From contig JAIRXU010000049.1 of assembly GCA_031268095.1 (NCBI GenBank), forward strand, positions 1 through 52,276: a stretch of DNA of 52,276 nt, read 5' to 3'. Positions 1 to 7,759 of this stretch are shown here, one piece after another. A program made the position numbers and the translations under genes. This DNA comes from Oscillospiraceae bacterium. Its GTDB lineage: Bacteria; Bacillota; Clostridia; Oscillospirales; Acutalibacteraceae. Position 1 is the stretch's first letter, and each line of letters begins with the position of its first letter. Below the pieces are notes generated by a model. The model searched no databases and was not told the DNA's origin. It saw nothing but the letters and a program-made list of their open reading frames with translations.

Positions 1-98
1 ACTCCCGCCGCCTTGCGAAAGACTTCGAAATCTCCGTTGAATCCGCCGAAACCATCGTTCGCATCTCCCATCTTCGCACCCTGCTGCGTCGGTCATAG
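1..98 (+). pseudogene. IS5-like transposase, C-terminal end (cut by window edge)
   Basis: Reading from base 3 gives SRRLAKDFEISVESAETIV followed by RISHLRTLLRRS and a TAG stop at 96-98. This is the typical last segment of IS4/IS5-superfamily DDE transposases (the RLAKDFE...A.I.I...R.LLRR pattern). Only about 31 residues are present, so activity cannot be judged; the rest lies outside the window. It abuts the truncated membrane-protein gene on the other strand, which suggests that this element is what interrupted that gene. The family is inferred from a short tail. Confidence 0.6.
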
Positions 99-102
99 GG
101 TT

Positions 103-115
103 GAATACAGGTTCT
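103..115. repeat. Probable IS terminal sequence
   Basis: Five bases after the transposase stop comes GAATACAGGTTCT, reaching exactly to the point where the interrupted membrane-protein reading frame stops. The same 13 bases occur once more, in the opposite orientation, at 22369-22381. A terminal inverted repeat is inferred from position; the other end of the element is not in the window. Confidence 0.45.
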
Positions 116-299
116 AAGAATAGTCATCCAGGCTCGGCACGTCGTACCGGCCAATGACCAAGATCGGGACCAGCGAGACCAGCAGCGCCGCCAGCAGCAA
201 AACCGCCAGGAATTGGGGCTGGCACACCTGCCGCAATCGGCGCAGCGCGCCTTCTTTCCCCCGCAACAAAACCGCCTGCTTTTCAGTTGTGATCTTCAC
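114..299 (-). pseudogene. N-terminal remnant of a second DUF6056-like membrane protein
   Basis: Sixty-one residues closely matching the first part of the protein encoded at 283-1791: both have a basic start, one hydrophobic segment and the motif GRYDVPS.DDY. The frame stops just after DDY, where the intact copy continues YFSVWTRRAW. The stop lies in the putative IS end, so the gene was probably broken by insertion. Its ATG at 297-299 overlaps the last codons of the upstream paralog by 17 bases, which implies translational coupling of tandem duplicates before the disruption. Confidence 0.65.
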
Positions 300-1791
300 C
301 CGAAGAATCCCCTTTCATCTCAATAAATTCTTTGTCGTAGTAATTCGCCAGCGCGGCGTTGCGCCAATGGTCCCGTCCCGGCTGAATGTCTCCCCGGAAG
401 ATCGACGTCGGCGGATCAGAAAACGGGTCGAATGTCAGTCCCGCCCGGTCCGGCGCACGCAGACGCTCTTCCCGCGCCACCTCCTCGGCCAGGAAGCGCT
501 GCAGCCGGCCATGGCGGAGGTCGGAAAGGCAAATCGCTGCGTTGGCCTGGGTGTATTGCAAGCAGCAAACCGCCGCGAACGCCAGGGCAATCCCCAGCGG
601 CAAAGCCGGCGTCGCCCGGCGCTTCCGGTCTCTTTGTGCGGAAGTTTGGCGTCCGCGCCGCTGCCACCAGCTCAGCCAATATGCCGCGTTGCCCTGAAGC
701 AGCAGAAGAAAGGCAAAGAAAACGATGTTGCGCAGCCGAGGCGGTCCGCTGTTGCCCATGGCGTAGAGCGGCGGGGTGTTTTGCGCCGCAAAAAGCAGGA
801 AGGAGGCTAGCGTGACCAGCCAGGGCCGGCGGAAATCCCATGAGAAATTTTTCAGCAGCGGTGCCAGTACCGGCAATGGCAGTAGCACCGCCAGCAGCAC
901 TTTCATGTCCAGCCAGTCGGCAACGTCCGCCTTCGCCGCGCGGATCGATGCCGCAACCGCCCCCCAAGGCGTCATTTTCAAAAACTGCGTCTGTCGCACG
1001 GCGTTTCCCGGGGCCAGGGCGCTGACCAGCAGCGCCGCCAGGCTCACGGTACACAGCGCGGTCAGGGCAAGCTTGACCCGCAGAGGCTTCTTCGCCAGCC
1101 AGGCTCCCCCGGCGCAGAGAGCCAGCAGCACCAGCGTCAGCAGCGCCGTCGTGTAGTTCCCCCAGCCGGCGGCGACTGCCAGCGCTGCCGCCGGAACCAG
1201 CCGCAGCGTGAACTTGGCTCGTCCACCGCTGTCTGCCCAAAGCCGCAGACACAGCCCGAGCAGCCAAAGCATCAGCCCGTAAAAGAACGTGTAATACACC
1301 GCGCCGTTCCACCAAAAAAATCCCTGCACCGCCGAGACCGGGTATTGCACCGACAAAAAGAGCAGCGGCGCGGCGCAGGTCACCGTATGATGCCATTGTC
1401 CGCCCAGGCGGCGAACCCAGCCCTGGATGAAATAAAACGTCGGCAAAAGCAGCGCCGCCAGCATGACCCAAGGCGTCAGCGCATAGAGACGTTCGCCAAA
1501 AACGGCCGGCTGCAGCGTGAAGAGGAACATGGCCGCCAGCGTTCCCTGCCAGACTCGGAACTGGGTTATGGTTTCGCTGACCGCCGCTTTCAGTACCGGG
1601 ACGAGGCTGCCGCTTTCCGTCCAGGCGCGGCGCGTCCACACACTGAAGTAATAGTCGTCCGCGCTGGGTACGTCGTACCGGCCGGCGACCAGGAGCGGGA
1701 CCAGCGAAAGCAGCAGCGCCGCCAGCAGCAGCAAGGCCAGCCATTGGGGTTTTGCTGCTTTGTCCACCCAGCGCGGCAATCGCAGCTTCAT
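283..1791 (-). CDS. DUF6056-like multi-pass membrane protein
   Basis: A 502-residue protein with about eleven to thirteen hydrophobic segments. The first follows a short basic N-terminus, and then comes GRYDVPSADDYYFS. This acidic motif just after the first membrane segment, together with the many later segments, resembles DUF6056 and GT-C-type glycosyltransferases, which transfer sugars from lipid carriers outside the membrane. That role is an inference; no catalytic assay or structure is implied by the sequence. The C-terminal soluble part contains FDPFSDPPTSIFRGD. The start ATG at 1789-1791 follows AAGGAGGGGC. A truncated paralog overlaps its 3' end, and the DNA of the two copies is clearly related, so this is a tandem duplication. 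Confidence 0.6.
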   Translation of the reverse strand: MKLRLPRWVDKAAKPQWLALLLLAALLLSLVPLLVAGRYDVPSADDYYFSVWTRRAWTESGSLVPVLKAAVSETITQFRVWQGTLAAMFLFTLQPAVFGERLYALTPWVMLAALLLPTFYFIQGWVRRLGGQWHHTVTCAAPLLFLSVQYPVSAVQGFFWWNGAVYYTFFYGLMLWLLGLCLRLWADSGGRAKFTLRLVPAAALAVAAGWGNYTTALLTLVLLALCAGGAWLAKKPLRVKLALTALCTVSLAALLVSALAPGNAVRQTQFLKMTPWGAVAASIRAAKADVADWLDMKVLLAVLLPLPVLAPLLKNFSWDFRRPWLVTLASFLLFAAQNTPPLYAMGNSGPPRLRNIVFFAFLLLLQGNAAYWLSWWQRRGRQTSAQRDRKRRATPALPLGIALAFAAVCCLQYTQANAAICLSDLRHGRLQRFLAEEVAREERLRAPDRAGLTFDPFSDPPTSIFRGDIQPGRDHWRNAALANYYDKEFIEMKGDSSGEDHN

Positions 1792-1852
1792 CCCTGCCCC
1801 TCCTTACCGACGCGCCGTTCCACGTTTTAAAATTTAAAAATTTGAAGGTTTT

Positions 1853-1881
1853 AATATAGTGTACCACAAATTGTCCCCCAA
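1853..1881 (-). promoter_or_regulatory. Sigma-A-type promoter for the membrane-protein gene
   Basis: On the minus strand TTGGGG and TATATT are separated by 17 bases, about 60 bases before the start codon. The -35 box is poor. The gap 1792-2141 holds this promoter, the facing promoter at 1989-2017 and an AT-rich spacer; no other gene is seen in it. Confidence 0.45.
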
Positions 1882-1988
1882 GGCAAGCGATTCTGTAAGG
1901 AATTTTTAGCTTTTCTACAAAGTGTGGATTTGCCGCGCTTTTTGCCGCAATTCCACAAAATATTGTGCCAAAAATATTGGTTGTCCTC

Positions 1989-2017
1989 TTGACGGAGCAG
2001 CCAAAAAGGAGTATGAT
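1989..2017 (+). promoter_or_regulatory. Sigma-A promoter for the kinase/pflB unit
   Basis: TTGACG, 17 bases, TATGAT. Transcription would start near 2024, leaving a leader of about 118 bases before the preferred start codon at 2142. An in-frame ATG at 2031 exists, but the residues it would add look unlike the family. Confidence 0.65.
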
Positions 2018-2141
2018 AAACGGGAGAAAGATGAAATGCGGAATCCGCGCCGCCGGACGCTGCGCGTTCCCGTGCATCCGAAGCCCCCAAACATCTTATC
2101 CAGGGAATCTTACCAAAATGTCTAGTAAAGGACGATGTGAA

Positions 2142-2894
2142 ATGACAGGAGAAATCATCGCGAGCCGGCCGAACAAAACCGTTTTCCGGGAAGGAGATCA
2201 GGCTGTCAAACTCTTCGGCGCGGATTATTCCGCCGCGGACGTGCTCAATGAAGCCTTGGGACAGGCCCGGGTCCAGGAAACCGGCTTGCCTGTGCCCCGC
2301 CTGGAGGAAGTCTGCAAGCGGGACGGTCAATGGGCCATTGTCTCGGAATTCATCGAGGGTCCGACCCTGGCGCAAGCGATGCAGGAGCAGCCGGACCGGC
2401 TGGAGCACTGGCTGGATTTGTTCGTAACACTTCAGCAGGAGGTTCACGAGCGGCGTTCCCCCCGGCTGACGCAGATGCACGACAAGTTCCACCGCAAAAT
2501 TTCCTTCAGCGGGCTGGACGCCACGGCCCGCTACGAACTCCACAACCGCCTCGACGCCATGCCGCGGCACAATAAGATCTGCCACGGGGACTTCATTCCC
2601 TCCAATGTTCTGCTGCGCGGGGAGAAAACGCCAACCCTCATCGACTGGGCGCACGTCACCCAGGGCAACGCCTCAGCGGACGCGGCAAAGACGTATCTGC
2701 TGCTTCTGTTGCGGGCGGAAACAGAGCTGGCGGAGCAATATCTGAAGCTTTATTGCAAAAAGAGTGACACCGCCCGGCAGTACATCGGGAAATGGCTGCC
2801 CGTTGTCGCGGCGGCGCAGCTGCAAACTTGCCGGGAGGAGGACCGCGCCTTTTTCCGCGGCCAGGTGGAGCAGGCAATTGAGGCGAGGGGCTGA
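2142..2894 (+). CDS. APH-family small-molecule kinase (aminoglycoside/choline kinase-like)
   Basis: A 250-residue protein with the kinase-like fold of the APH family. Visible landmarks are KICHGDFIPSNVLL, the Brenner-type catalytic loop (H-G-D followed by N), then LIDWAHV as the metal-binding Asp segment. The N-terminal lobe has VFREGDQAVKLFG, with a probable ATP-binding Lys. Such proteins phosphorylate aminoglycosides, choline, homoserine or sugars; nothing here fixes the substrate, and resistance should not be assumed. The start at 2142 is chosen because AAAGGA lies nine bases before it; ATGs at 2118 and 2031 are in frame but less convincing. pflB follows after 33 bases, so the two are probably co-transcribed. 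Confidence 0.7.
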   Translation: MTGEIIASRPNKTVFREGDQAVKLFGADYSAADVLNEALGQARVQETGLPVPRLEEVCKRDGQWAIVSEFIEGPTLAQAMQEQPDRLEHWLDLFVTLQQEVHERRSPRLTQMHDKFHRKISFSGLDATARYELHNRLDAMPRHNKICHGDFIPSNVLLRGEKTPTLIDWAHVTQGNASADAAKTYLLLLLRAETELAEQYLKLYCKKSDTARQYIGKWLPVVAAAQLQTCREEDRAFFRGQVEQAIEARG

Positions 2895-2927
2895 ACGATC
2901 ACGGACCGGAGGAGAGGGAGCTGTTTC

Positions 2928-5147
2928 ATGTGGAATCATTTTGTGGAGGGCGACTGGTGCCGGCAAGTCAATGTCCGGGACTTTATCGTCCGTAATTATA
3001 TGCCTTATGACGGGGACGCGTCGTTCCTTGCGCCGCCCAGCGACCGTACCCTGGCGCTTTGGGGGAAAGCGCAGACGCTGCTGGAGCGGGAGCGGGCGGC
3101 GGGCGGGGTGCTGGCGGTGGACGCCAAAACCATCTCCGGGGTGGCGGCTTTCCCGCCGGGATACCTGGACCGGGACCTGGAACTGATCGTTGGCCTCCAG
3201 ACGGACGAGCCCCTGAAACGGGCCATCCTGCCCTTTGGCGGGCTGCGGACGGTCAAGAGCGCGCTGGAGACCTACGGCTATCAGCTGGATGCGGAGGTCG
3301 AGCGGATCTTCCAAGTCCGCAAGACCCACAACGACGGCGTTTTTGATGCTTATACCGAAGAAATGCGCGCGGCGCGGCACAGCGGAATCATCACCGGTTT
3401 GCCGGACGCCTATGGTCGGGGTCGTATCATCGGCGATTATCGCCGGGTAGCGCTCTACGGTGTGGATTTTTTGATCCGCCAAAAAGAGGCCGCCCGGCGG
3501 GAGTATGTCGGCGCGGTGATGGATGAAGAGACCATCCGTGTGCGGGAGGAGCTCAGCGAGCAGTTGCGCGCCCTGCGGGAACTGAAGGTCATGGCGGAAC
3601 GCTACGGCTTCGATCTTTCCGGGCCGGCCAAGAACTTCCGCGAGGCCGTCCAATGGCTTTATTTCGGGTATCTCGCCGCCGTCAAGGATCAGAACGGCGC
3701 GGCCATGAGCCTGGGCCGGACCTCTACGTTCCTGGACATTTACGCCCAGCGGGACTTGGAGCAGGGTCTGCTGACGGAAGCGGAAGTCCAGGAGATCACG
3801 GACCAATTCGTTATCAAGCTGCGGCTGGTGCGGTTTTTGCGGACCAAGTCCTACGACGCGTTATTTTCTGGCGATCCCACCTGGACCACCGAATCCATCG
3901 GCGGGGTGGGAGCCGATGGGCGGCACATGGTGACAAAGTCCAGCTTTCGCTTCCTCCACACGCTGACGAACCTCGGCCCCGCGCCGGAACCCAATATGAC
4001 CATCCTTTGGAGCACCCGGCTGCCGGAGGCTTTCAAGGGCTACTGCGCGCGCCTGAGCTGCGAAACCTCCTCGCTCCAGTACGAAAATGACGACGCGATG
4101 AGCGAGCTGTTTGGCGACGATTACGGCATTGCCTGCTGCGTTTCGCCGATGCGGATCGGGAAGCAGATGCAGTTTTTCGGCGCGCGGGCCAACCTGGCCA
4201 AAGCCCTGCTCTACGCGATCAACGGGGGGCGGGATGAGATCACCGGCCAGCAGGTCGGTCCTCCCGTCGCGCCGCTGACGGGTGACATTCTGGAGTATGC
4301 CGAGGTCCGGGAGCGCTACGCGGAAATCTGCGAATGGCTCGGCGCCTTATACGTCAACACGCTCAATATTATCCACTATATGCACGACAAGTACTGCTAC
4401 GAGCGCCTGCAAATGGCGCTGCATGACGAGGATGTCCGCCGGACAATGGCCTGCGGCCTGGCGGGGTTGTCCGTCGTAGCGGACAGTCTCTCGGCCATCA
4501 AATACGCGAAGGTCCGCCCTGTCCGGGATGAACGGGGACTGGCGGTGGCGTTCGAGACGGAGGGAGACTACCCCGCCTTCGGCAACAACGACCCCCGGGC
4601 CGACGAGATTGCCCGGGATGTGATCCGCCGTTTCATGAGCCGTCTGCGCCGCCAGAAACCGTACCGCGACGCCCAGCCGACGCTCTCCGTTCTGACGATC
4701 ACATCCAACGTCGTCTATGGCGAGAAGACCGGCGCGACCCCCGACGGACGCCGCCGGGGCGAGCCCTTCGCCCCCGGGGCCAATCCCATGCACGGGCGGG
4801 ACGCGCACGGCCCCGTTGCCTCTATGGCTTCGGTAGCCTCTCTCCCTTTTCGCGAGAGCGAGGATGGCATTTCCTATACCTTCTCCATTGTTCCCCAGGC
4901 GCTGGGCAAGACGCCCGGCGAGCGCTGCGGCAACCTGACGCAGTTGCTGGACGGGTACTTCGCCGAGGGCGGGCACCATGTCAACGTCAACGTTCTGGAG
5001 CGGGAACAGCTGCTCGACGCGATGGAGCACCCGGAGAAGTATCCCCAGCTGACCATCCGCGTGTCCGGCTACGCGGTGCACTTCGTCAAGCTCACCCGCA
5101 AGCAGCAGCAGGACGTGATCCGGCGGACATTCCACACGTTTCTGTGA
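2928..5147 (+). CDS. pflB: Pyruvate formate-lyase (formate C-acetyltransferase)
   Basis: A 739-residue glycyl-radical enzyme that converts pyruvate and CoA to acetyl-CoA and formate in anaerobic fermentation. The double cysteine of true PFL is present (IACCVSPM, Cys403-Cys404), and the C-terminal glycyl-radical loop reads RVSGYAVHF with the radical Gly at 714. Length is normal for Pfl[21 protein letters not shown] is the conserved substrate-domain segment. The start ATG follows a purine-rich GGAGGAGAGGGAG. A radical-SAM activase (PflA) is needed for radical formation and is not found next to it, so it must be elsewhere. Acetate kinase (ackA) at 24.9-26.1 kb could use the acetyl-CoA after a phosphotransacetylase step, also not in this window. 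Confidence 0.93.
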   Translation: MWNHFVEGDWCRQVNVRDFIVRNYMPYDGDASFLAPPSDRTLALWGKAQTLLERERAAGGVLAVDAKTISGVAAFPPGYLDRDLELIVGLQTDEPLKRAILPFGGLRTVKSALETYGYQLDAEVERIFQVRKTHNDGVFDAYTEEMRAARHSGIITGLPDAYGRGRIIGDYRRVALYGVDFLIRQKEAARREYVGAVMDEETIRVREELSEQLRALRELKVMAERYGFDLSGPAKNFREAVQWLYFGYLAAVKDQNGAAMSLGRTSTFLDIYAQRDLEQGLLTEAEVQEITDQFVIKLRLVRFLRTKSYDALFSGDPTWTTESIGGVGADGRHMVTKSSFRFLHTLTNLGPAPEPNMTILWSTRLPEAFKGYCARLSCETSSLQYENDDAMSELFGDDYGIACCVSPMRIGKQMQFFGARANLAKALLYAINGGRDEITGQQVGPPVAPLTGDILEYAEVRERYAEICEWLGALYVNTLNIIHYMHDKYCYERLQMALHDEDVRRTMACGLAGLSVVADSLSAIKYAKVRPVRDERGLAVAFETEGDYPAFGNNDPRADEIARDVIRRFMSRLRRQKPYRDAQPTLSVLTITSNVVYGEKTGATPDGRRRGEPFAPGANPMHGRDAHGPVASMASVASLPFRESEDGISYTFSIVPQALGKTPGERCGNLTQLLDGYFAEGGHHVNVNVLEREQLLDAMEHPEKYPQLTIRVSGYAVHFVKLTRKQQQDVIRRTFHTFL

Positions 5148-5235
5148 AAGAAGCGGCCGGCGCTTCCGGTTTTCCGATCCTGTTTTGGGCTCCGGGAGCG
5201 GCGATTTTTTCCGGAAGGAGGGAGAAAAACTGACG

Positions 5236-5988
5236 GTGTATAACAATTACGAAAAGCAAGCGTTCGTTTGGGATTGGGACGCGTTTGACGATACGCCCGA
5301 GTACGAATACTGGCGCAGTTACGCCGAACGCTTCGGCCAAAACGTGCTTGTGCCGATGTGCGCGCTCGGACAGTCGGCGGCATATTTGGCGGAGCATGGG
5401 TTCAGTGTGACGGCGTTCGATATCACGCCTGAAATGATTTCCGAGGGGAAAGCGCGGTTCGGGGCGGTCGGCGGACTGGAATTGATTGTCGGCGATATTC
5501 TCAGCCTGGATTTGGAGACCAAAAACTACGATTTCACGTTCCTTGCGGGACACGGGGATTTGCACCTGCTCCAAACGCTCGGAGACGTGCGGCAAGCGTT
5601 TCATTCGCTGCATCGGCGTCTGCGCGCAGGCGGTTGCTTGGCCTTGGAACTCTCGCTGCCCGCGCCAGAATCCTTTTGTTATCCAAAGCGGGAATACCAG
5701 CCTCGGGTGCCGCGCTATACGGACAAAAAAGTATGGAAAGTGAACGAGGGGCGCTACGACGCCGCTGAAAAGCGCAATTACATAGAGCAAACCGTTCACG
5801 TAGAAAGCGCGGCCGACGCGGAAGCGTTCACGCAGCGCGTGTGTCTGCAATATTATGAGCGCGGTGAAATACTGGCGCTGCTGAAACAATGCGGGTTCTC
5901 GGTGCAGGGCGAATTCTCTGACCGGGCGCGCATGCCCTGGACGCCGGGCCAATGCGAGTGGCTGGTGGAAGCGGTCAAGATTGGATGA
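5236..5988 (+). CDS. Class I SAM-dependent methyltransferase
   Basis: About 250 residues with the Rossmann order of class I methyltransferases: a glycine loop region NVLVPMCALGQSAAYLAEHGF, then VTAFDITPEMI with the acidic end of strand 2, then GDILSLD and DFTFLAGHGDLHLL. The usual DxGxGxG is replaced by PMCALGQSA, so the loop is atypical. Substrate unknown. The start is uncertain: AAGGAGGG at 5215-5222 is followed by in-frame CTG (5230) and GTG (5236); GTG is given here. The reading frame is open upstream to a TTG at 5185. Codon use looks less GC-biased than in pflB, which hints at acquisition, but this was judged by eye only. Confidence 0.7.
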   Translation: MYNNYEKQAFVWDWDAFDDTPEYEYWRSYAERFGQNVLVPMCALGQSAAYLAEHGFSVTAFDITPEMISEGKARFGAVGGLELIVGDILSLDLETKNYDFTFLAGHGDLHLLQTLGDVRQAFHSLHRRLRAGGCLALELSLPAPESFCYPKREYQPRVPRYTDKKVWKVNEGRYDAAEKRNYIEQTVHVESAADAEAFTQRVCLQYYERGEILALLKQCGFSVQGEFSDRARMPWTPGQCEWLVEAVKIG

Positions 5989-6100
5989 TGGGGCATTTTT
6001 GCGCCGGAGCGCCGGGCCGCACCTGCCGGGATGCACAGGAAATCTCCCTTGGGAGCGCGGCGCGGCCGCCTGGTTCGTCTTGGAAAATTTATGATTTTTA

Positions 6101-6129
6101 TTGACAAAACCGCCGCATCATGGTATACT
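6101..6129 (+). promoter_or_regulatory. Strong sigma-A promoter for ssrA
   Basis: Perfect TTGACA, 17-base spacer, TATACT. Initiation would fall about 20 bases before the mature tmRNA 5' end at 6156. It is the only convincing promoter before the pheST genes. Nothing recognisable lies between the methyltransferase stop and this promoter. Confidence 0.85.
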
Positions 6130-6155
6130 ATGTAGGACCATGCACCATACCATGC

Positions 6156-6504
6156 GGGGACGAAAGGATTTCGACGGGTATTCTGAGGTTCTGGCAGCGA
6201 GCAGCGGCGCGGACCCGCTATAAAAGCCGCAGTTTAGTAATAAACGACAACGATTATCAACTAGCCGCTGCCTAACTAAGGCAGCCGTCTTCCCCGGGAG
6301 CACTGCGGCCCGGATGAAGGCGTCGATGAGCAGTGAACGTGAACGGGAAGCCGCCCTGCGCCCCGTCATGATTTAGGGGGATACCGTAGCGCGGAGCCTG
6401 TCTGTCGGCGCCGCGTGAAGGGAATTTAAAACGACAGACTACGCTCGTAGACATCGGTGCTAAGGGGTGTTCGGACGCGGTTTCGATTACCGCCGTCTCC
6501 ACCA
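6156..6504 (+). ncRNA. ssrA: Transfer-messenger RNA (tmRNA)
   Basis: A one-piece tmRNA of about 349 bases that rescues stalled ribosomes and tags unfinished proteins. The acceptor stem pairs GGGGACG (6156-6162) with CGTCTCC (6494-6500), followed by encoded ACCA. The 5' part has GGATTTCGACGGGTAT and the 3' end a tRNA-like T arm (GCGGTTTCGATTACCGC). The tag frame runs 6240-6275 and reads I-N-D-N-D-Y-Q-L-A-A-A-stop after the tRNA-borne Ala. The conserved A four bases before the resume codon is at 6236, within TTAGTA. This alignment makes the resume codon ATA, which is unusual compared with the common GCN. No terminator follows the 3' end. Confidence 0.95.
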
Positions 6505-6535
6505 AGAAATGACTACTGCCATAGGAGGTTGCGCC

Positions 6536-6616
6536 GTGCGCTGTTTTGATCCCCATTCGCCGTTTTGCTTTTTTGGCTTTGTCCGCTTGGGGCAGGGCTT
6601 GGTGCGGCGCGGCTAG
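6536..6616 (+). CDS. Phe-rich leader peptide of pheST
   Basis: A 26-codon reading frame with GTG start and an ideal AGGAGG at 6523-6528 (seven-base spacing). It encodes M-R-C-F-D-P-H-S-P-F-C-F-F-G-F, then V-R-L-G-Q-G-L-V-R-R-G and a TAG stop. Five of the first fifteen codons are TTT (Phe). It sits between tmRNA and pheS and precedes an intrinsic terminator by 38 bases, the layout of a ribosome-dependent attenuator such as E. coli pheM/pheL. The Phe codons end at 6580, while the last codons (6609-6614, GCGGCT) can pair with AGCCGC in the terminator. A ribosome stalled on Phe codons would leave this segment free, and one at the stop codon would cover it. Expression is not proven. Confidence 0.7.
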   Translation: MRCFDPHSPFCFFGFVRLGQGLVRRG

Positions 6617-6654
6617 GGGGATCGGTGCGCGGAAGGCGAACCAGAGGACCAGCG

Positions 6655-6686
6655 CCCGCAGTCAGCCGCTGCGGGATTTTCTTTTT
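6655..6686 (+). terminator. Intrinsic terminator, probable pheST attenuator
   Basis: CCCGCAG (6655-6661) and CTGCGGG (6669-6675) form a perfect seven-base-pair stem with a seven-base loop, followed by ATTTTCTTTTT. It lies before pheS rather than after a protein gene. Alternative pairings would break it: GCGGCT (6609-6614) with AGCCGC (6664-6669), or TGCGG (6603-6607) with CCGCA (6656-6660). No T-box hallmark (TGGNACCGCG-like antiterminator) is seen. It may also be the only terminator for ssrA transcripts. Confidence 0.75.
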
Positions 6687-6721
6687 GGTGAGTACTTGGT
6701 TAAGAAAGGATGCATTGACGG

Positions 6722-7741
6722 ATGAAAGAGCAACTTTACGCCCTGCGGACAGACGCCGCCGTGCGCATCGCCCAGGCGGGCGACACCACGCAGCTGGAGG
6801 CGGTCCGCGTCGCCCTGCTGGGCAAAAAAGGGGAACTGACAGCGATCCTCAAGCAAATGGGCAAGCTTTCCGCTGAGGAGCGTCCCGTGATCGGTCAGTT
6901 GGCCAACGAGGCGCGCGGTGAGCTGGAGGGCCTGCTGGCGGCGCGCGCTGCCGCGCTGGGGGCGGAAGAGACGGCCCGGCGCCTGGCGGCCGAGACGCTG
7001 GACGTCACAATGCCCGGCAGCCGCAAGCGCCTGGGGCACAAGCACCCGCTCACGGTTGTCCTGGATGAGGTCAAGGAAATCTTTCTCGGCATGGGATTTT
7101 CGGTGGCTACGGGGCCCGAGGTGGAGTGGGATTACTATAATTTCGAGGCGCTGAACCTCCCCCAGGGACATCCCGCGCGGGACACCCAGGACACCTTCTA
7201 TATCACGGAAACAATGCTTCTGCGGACGCAGACGTCTCCCGTACAGGTGCGCGTGATGGAGCAGCAGAAGCCGCCCATCCGCATCATCGCGCCCGGCCGG
7301 GTATACCGCTCCGACGCGGTGGACGCCACGCACTCGCCGCTGTTCCACCAGATTGAGGGTCTGGTGGTGGACGAGGGGATCACGATGGCGGACCTGAAGG
7401 GATCGCTGGACCAGCTGGCCAAGAGACTCTTCGGCGAAGAAACCCGCACGCGGTTCCGCCCGCACCATTTCCCGTTCACTGAGCCCAGCTGCGAAGTGGA
7501 TATTTCCTGCTTCCGCTGCGGCGGGGCCGGATGCCCGATGTGCAAGGGCGAAGGCTGGATTGAGATCCTTGGCGCAGGGATGGTGCACCCAAAGGTACTC
7601 GCGGGCTGCGGAATCGATCCGGAACGATACAGTGGCTTTGCCTTCGGCGTAGGACTGGAGCGCTTGACTATGTTCCGCTTTCAGATCGACGACATGCGGC
7701 TGCTGTTCGAAAACGACATGCGCTTCTTGGGGCAGTTCTGA
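6722..7741 (+). CDS. pheS: Phenylalanyl-tRNA synthetase alpha subunit
   Basis: A 339-residue class II synthetase subunit that, with PheT, forms the alpha2-beta2 enzyme charging tRNA-Phe (EC 6.1.1.20). The N-terminal coiled-coil tRNA-binding arm covers roughly residues 1-90. The catalytic core shows [13 protein letters not shown] (motif 2 region), the Cys-rich [17 protein letters not shown] insertion, and class II motif 3 [13 protein letters not shown] near the end. Length is normal. The ATG at 6722 has AAAGGA at 6705-6710, a slightly long spacing. It is followed by pheT within 20 bases. Upstream lies the leader/attenuator, so Phe-dependent control is likely. Confidence 0.96.
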   Translation: MKEQLYALRTDAAVRIAQAGDTTQLEAVRVALLGKKGELTAILKQMGKLSAEERPVIGQLANEARGELEGLLAARAAALGAEETARRLAAETLDVTMPGSRKRLGHKHPLTVVLDEVKEIFLGMGFSVATGPEVEWDYYNFEALNLPQGHPARDTQDTFYITETMLLRTQTSPVQVRVMEQQKPPIRIIAPGRVYRSDAVDATHSPLFHQIEGLVVDEGITMADLKGSLDQLAKRLFGEETRTRFRPHHFPFTEPSCEVDISCFRCGGAGCPMCKGEGWIEILGAGMVHPKVLAGCGIDPERYSGFAFGVGLERLTMFRFQIDDMRLLFENDMRFLGQF

Positions 7742-7759
7742 TAGAAGGGAAGGATGAAG

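Noticed and set aside
416-2077. Large alternative minus-strand frame over the membrane-protein gene
   Set aside because: Ala/Gly/Arg-rich frame-shifted shadow; the 283-1791 frame has coherent membrane segments and a start site.
2031-2141. Earlier start for the APH-like kinase
   Set aside because: In-frame but adds Cys/Arg/Pro-rich residues unlike the family; 2142 has a better ribosome site.
6531-6545. GCGC-CGT-GCGC followed by TGTTTT as an ssrA terminator
   Set aside because: The stem is only four base pairs and overlaps the leader start; the hairpin at 6655 is much stronger.
6505-6721. T-box riboswitch before pheS
   Set aside because: No specifier-loop architecture or TGGNACCGCG-like antiterminator could be found; the leader-peptide model fits better.
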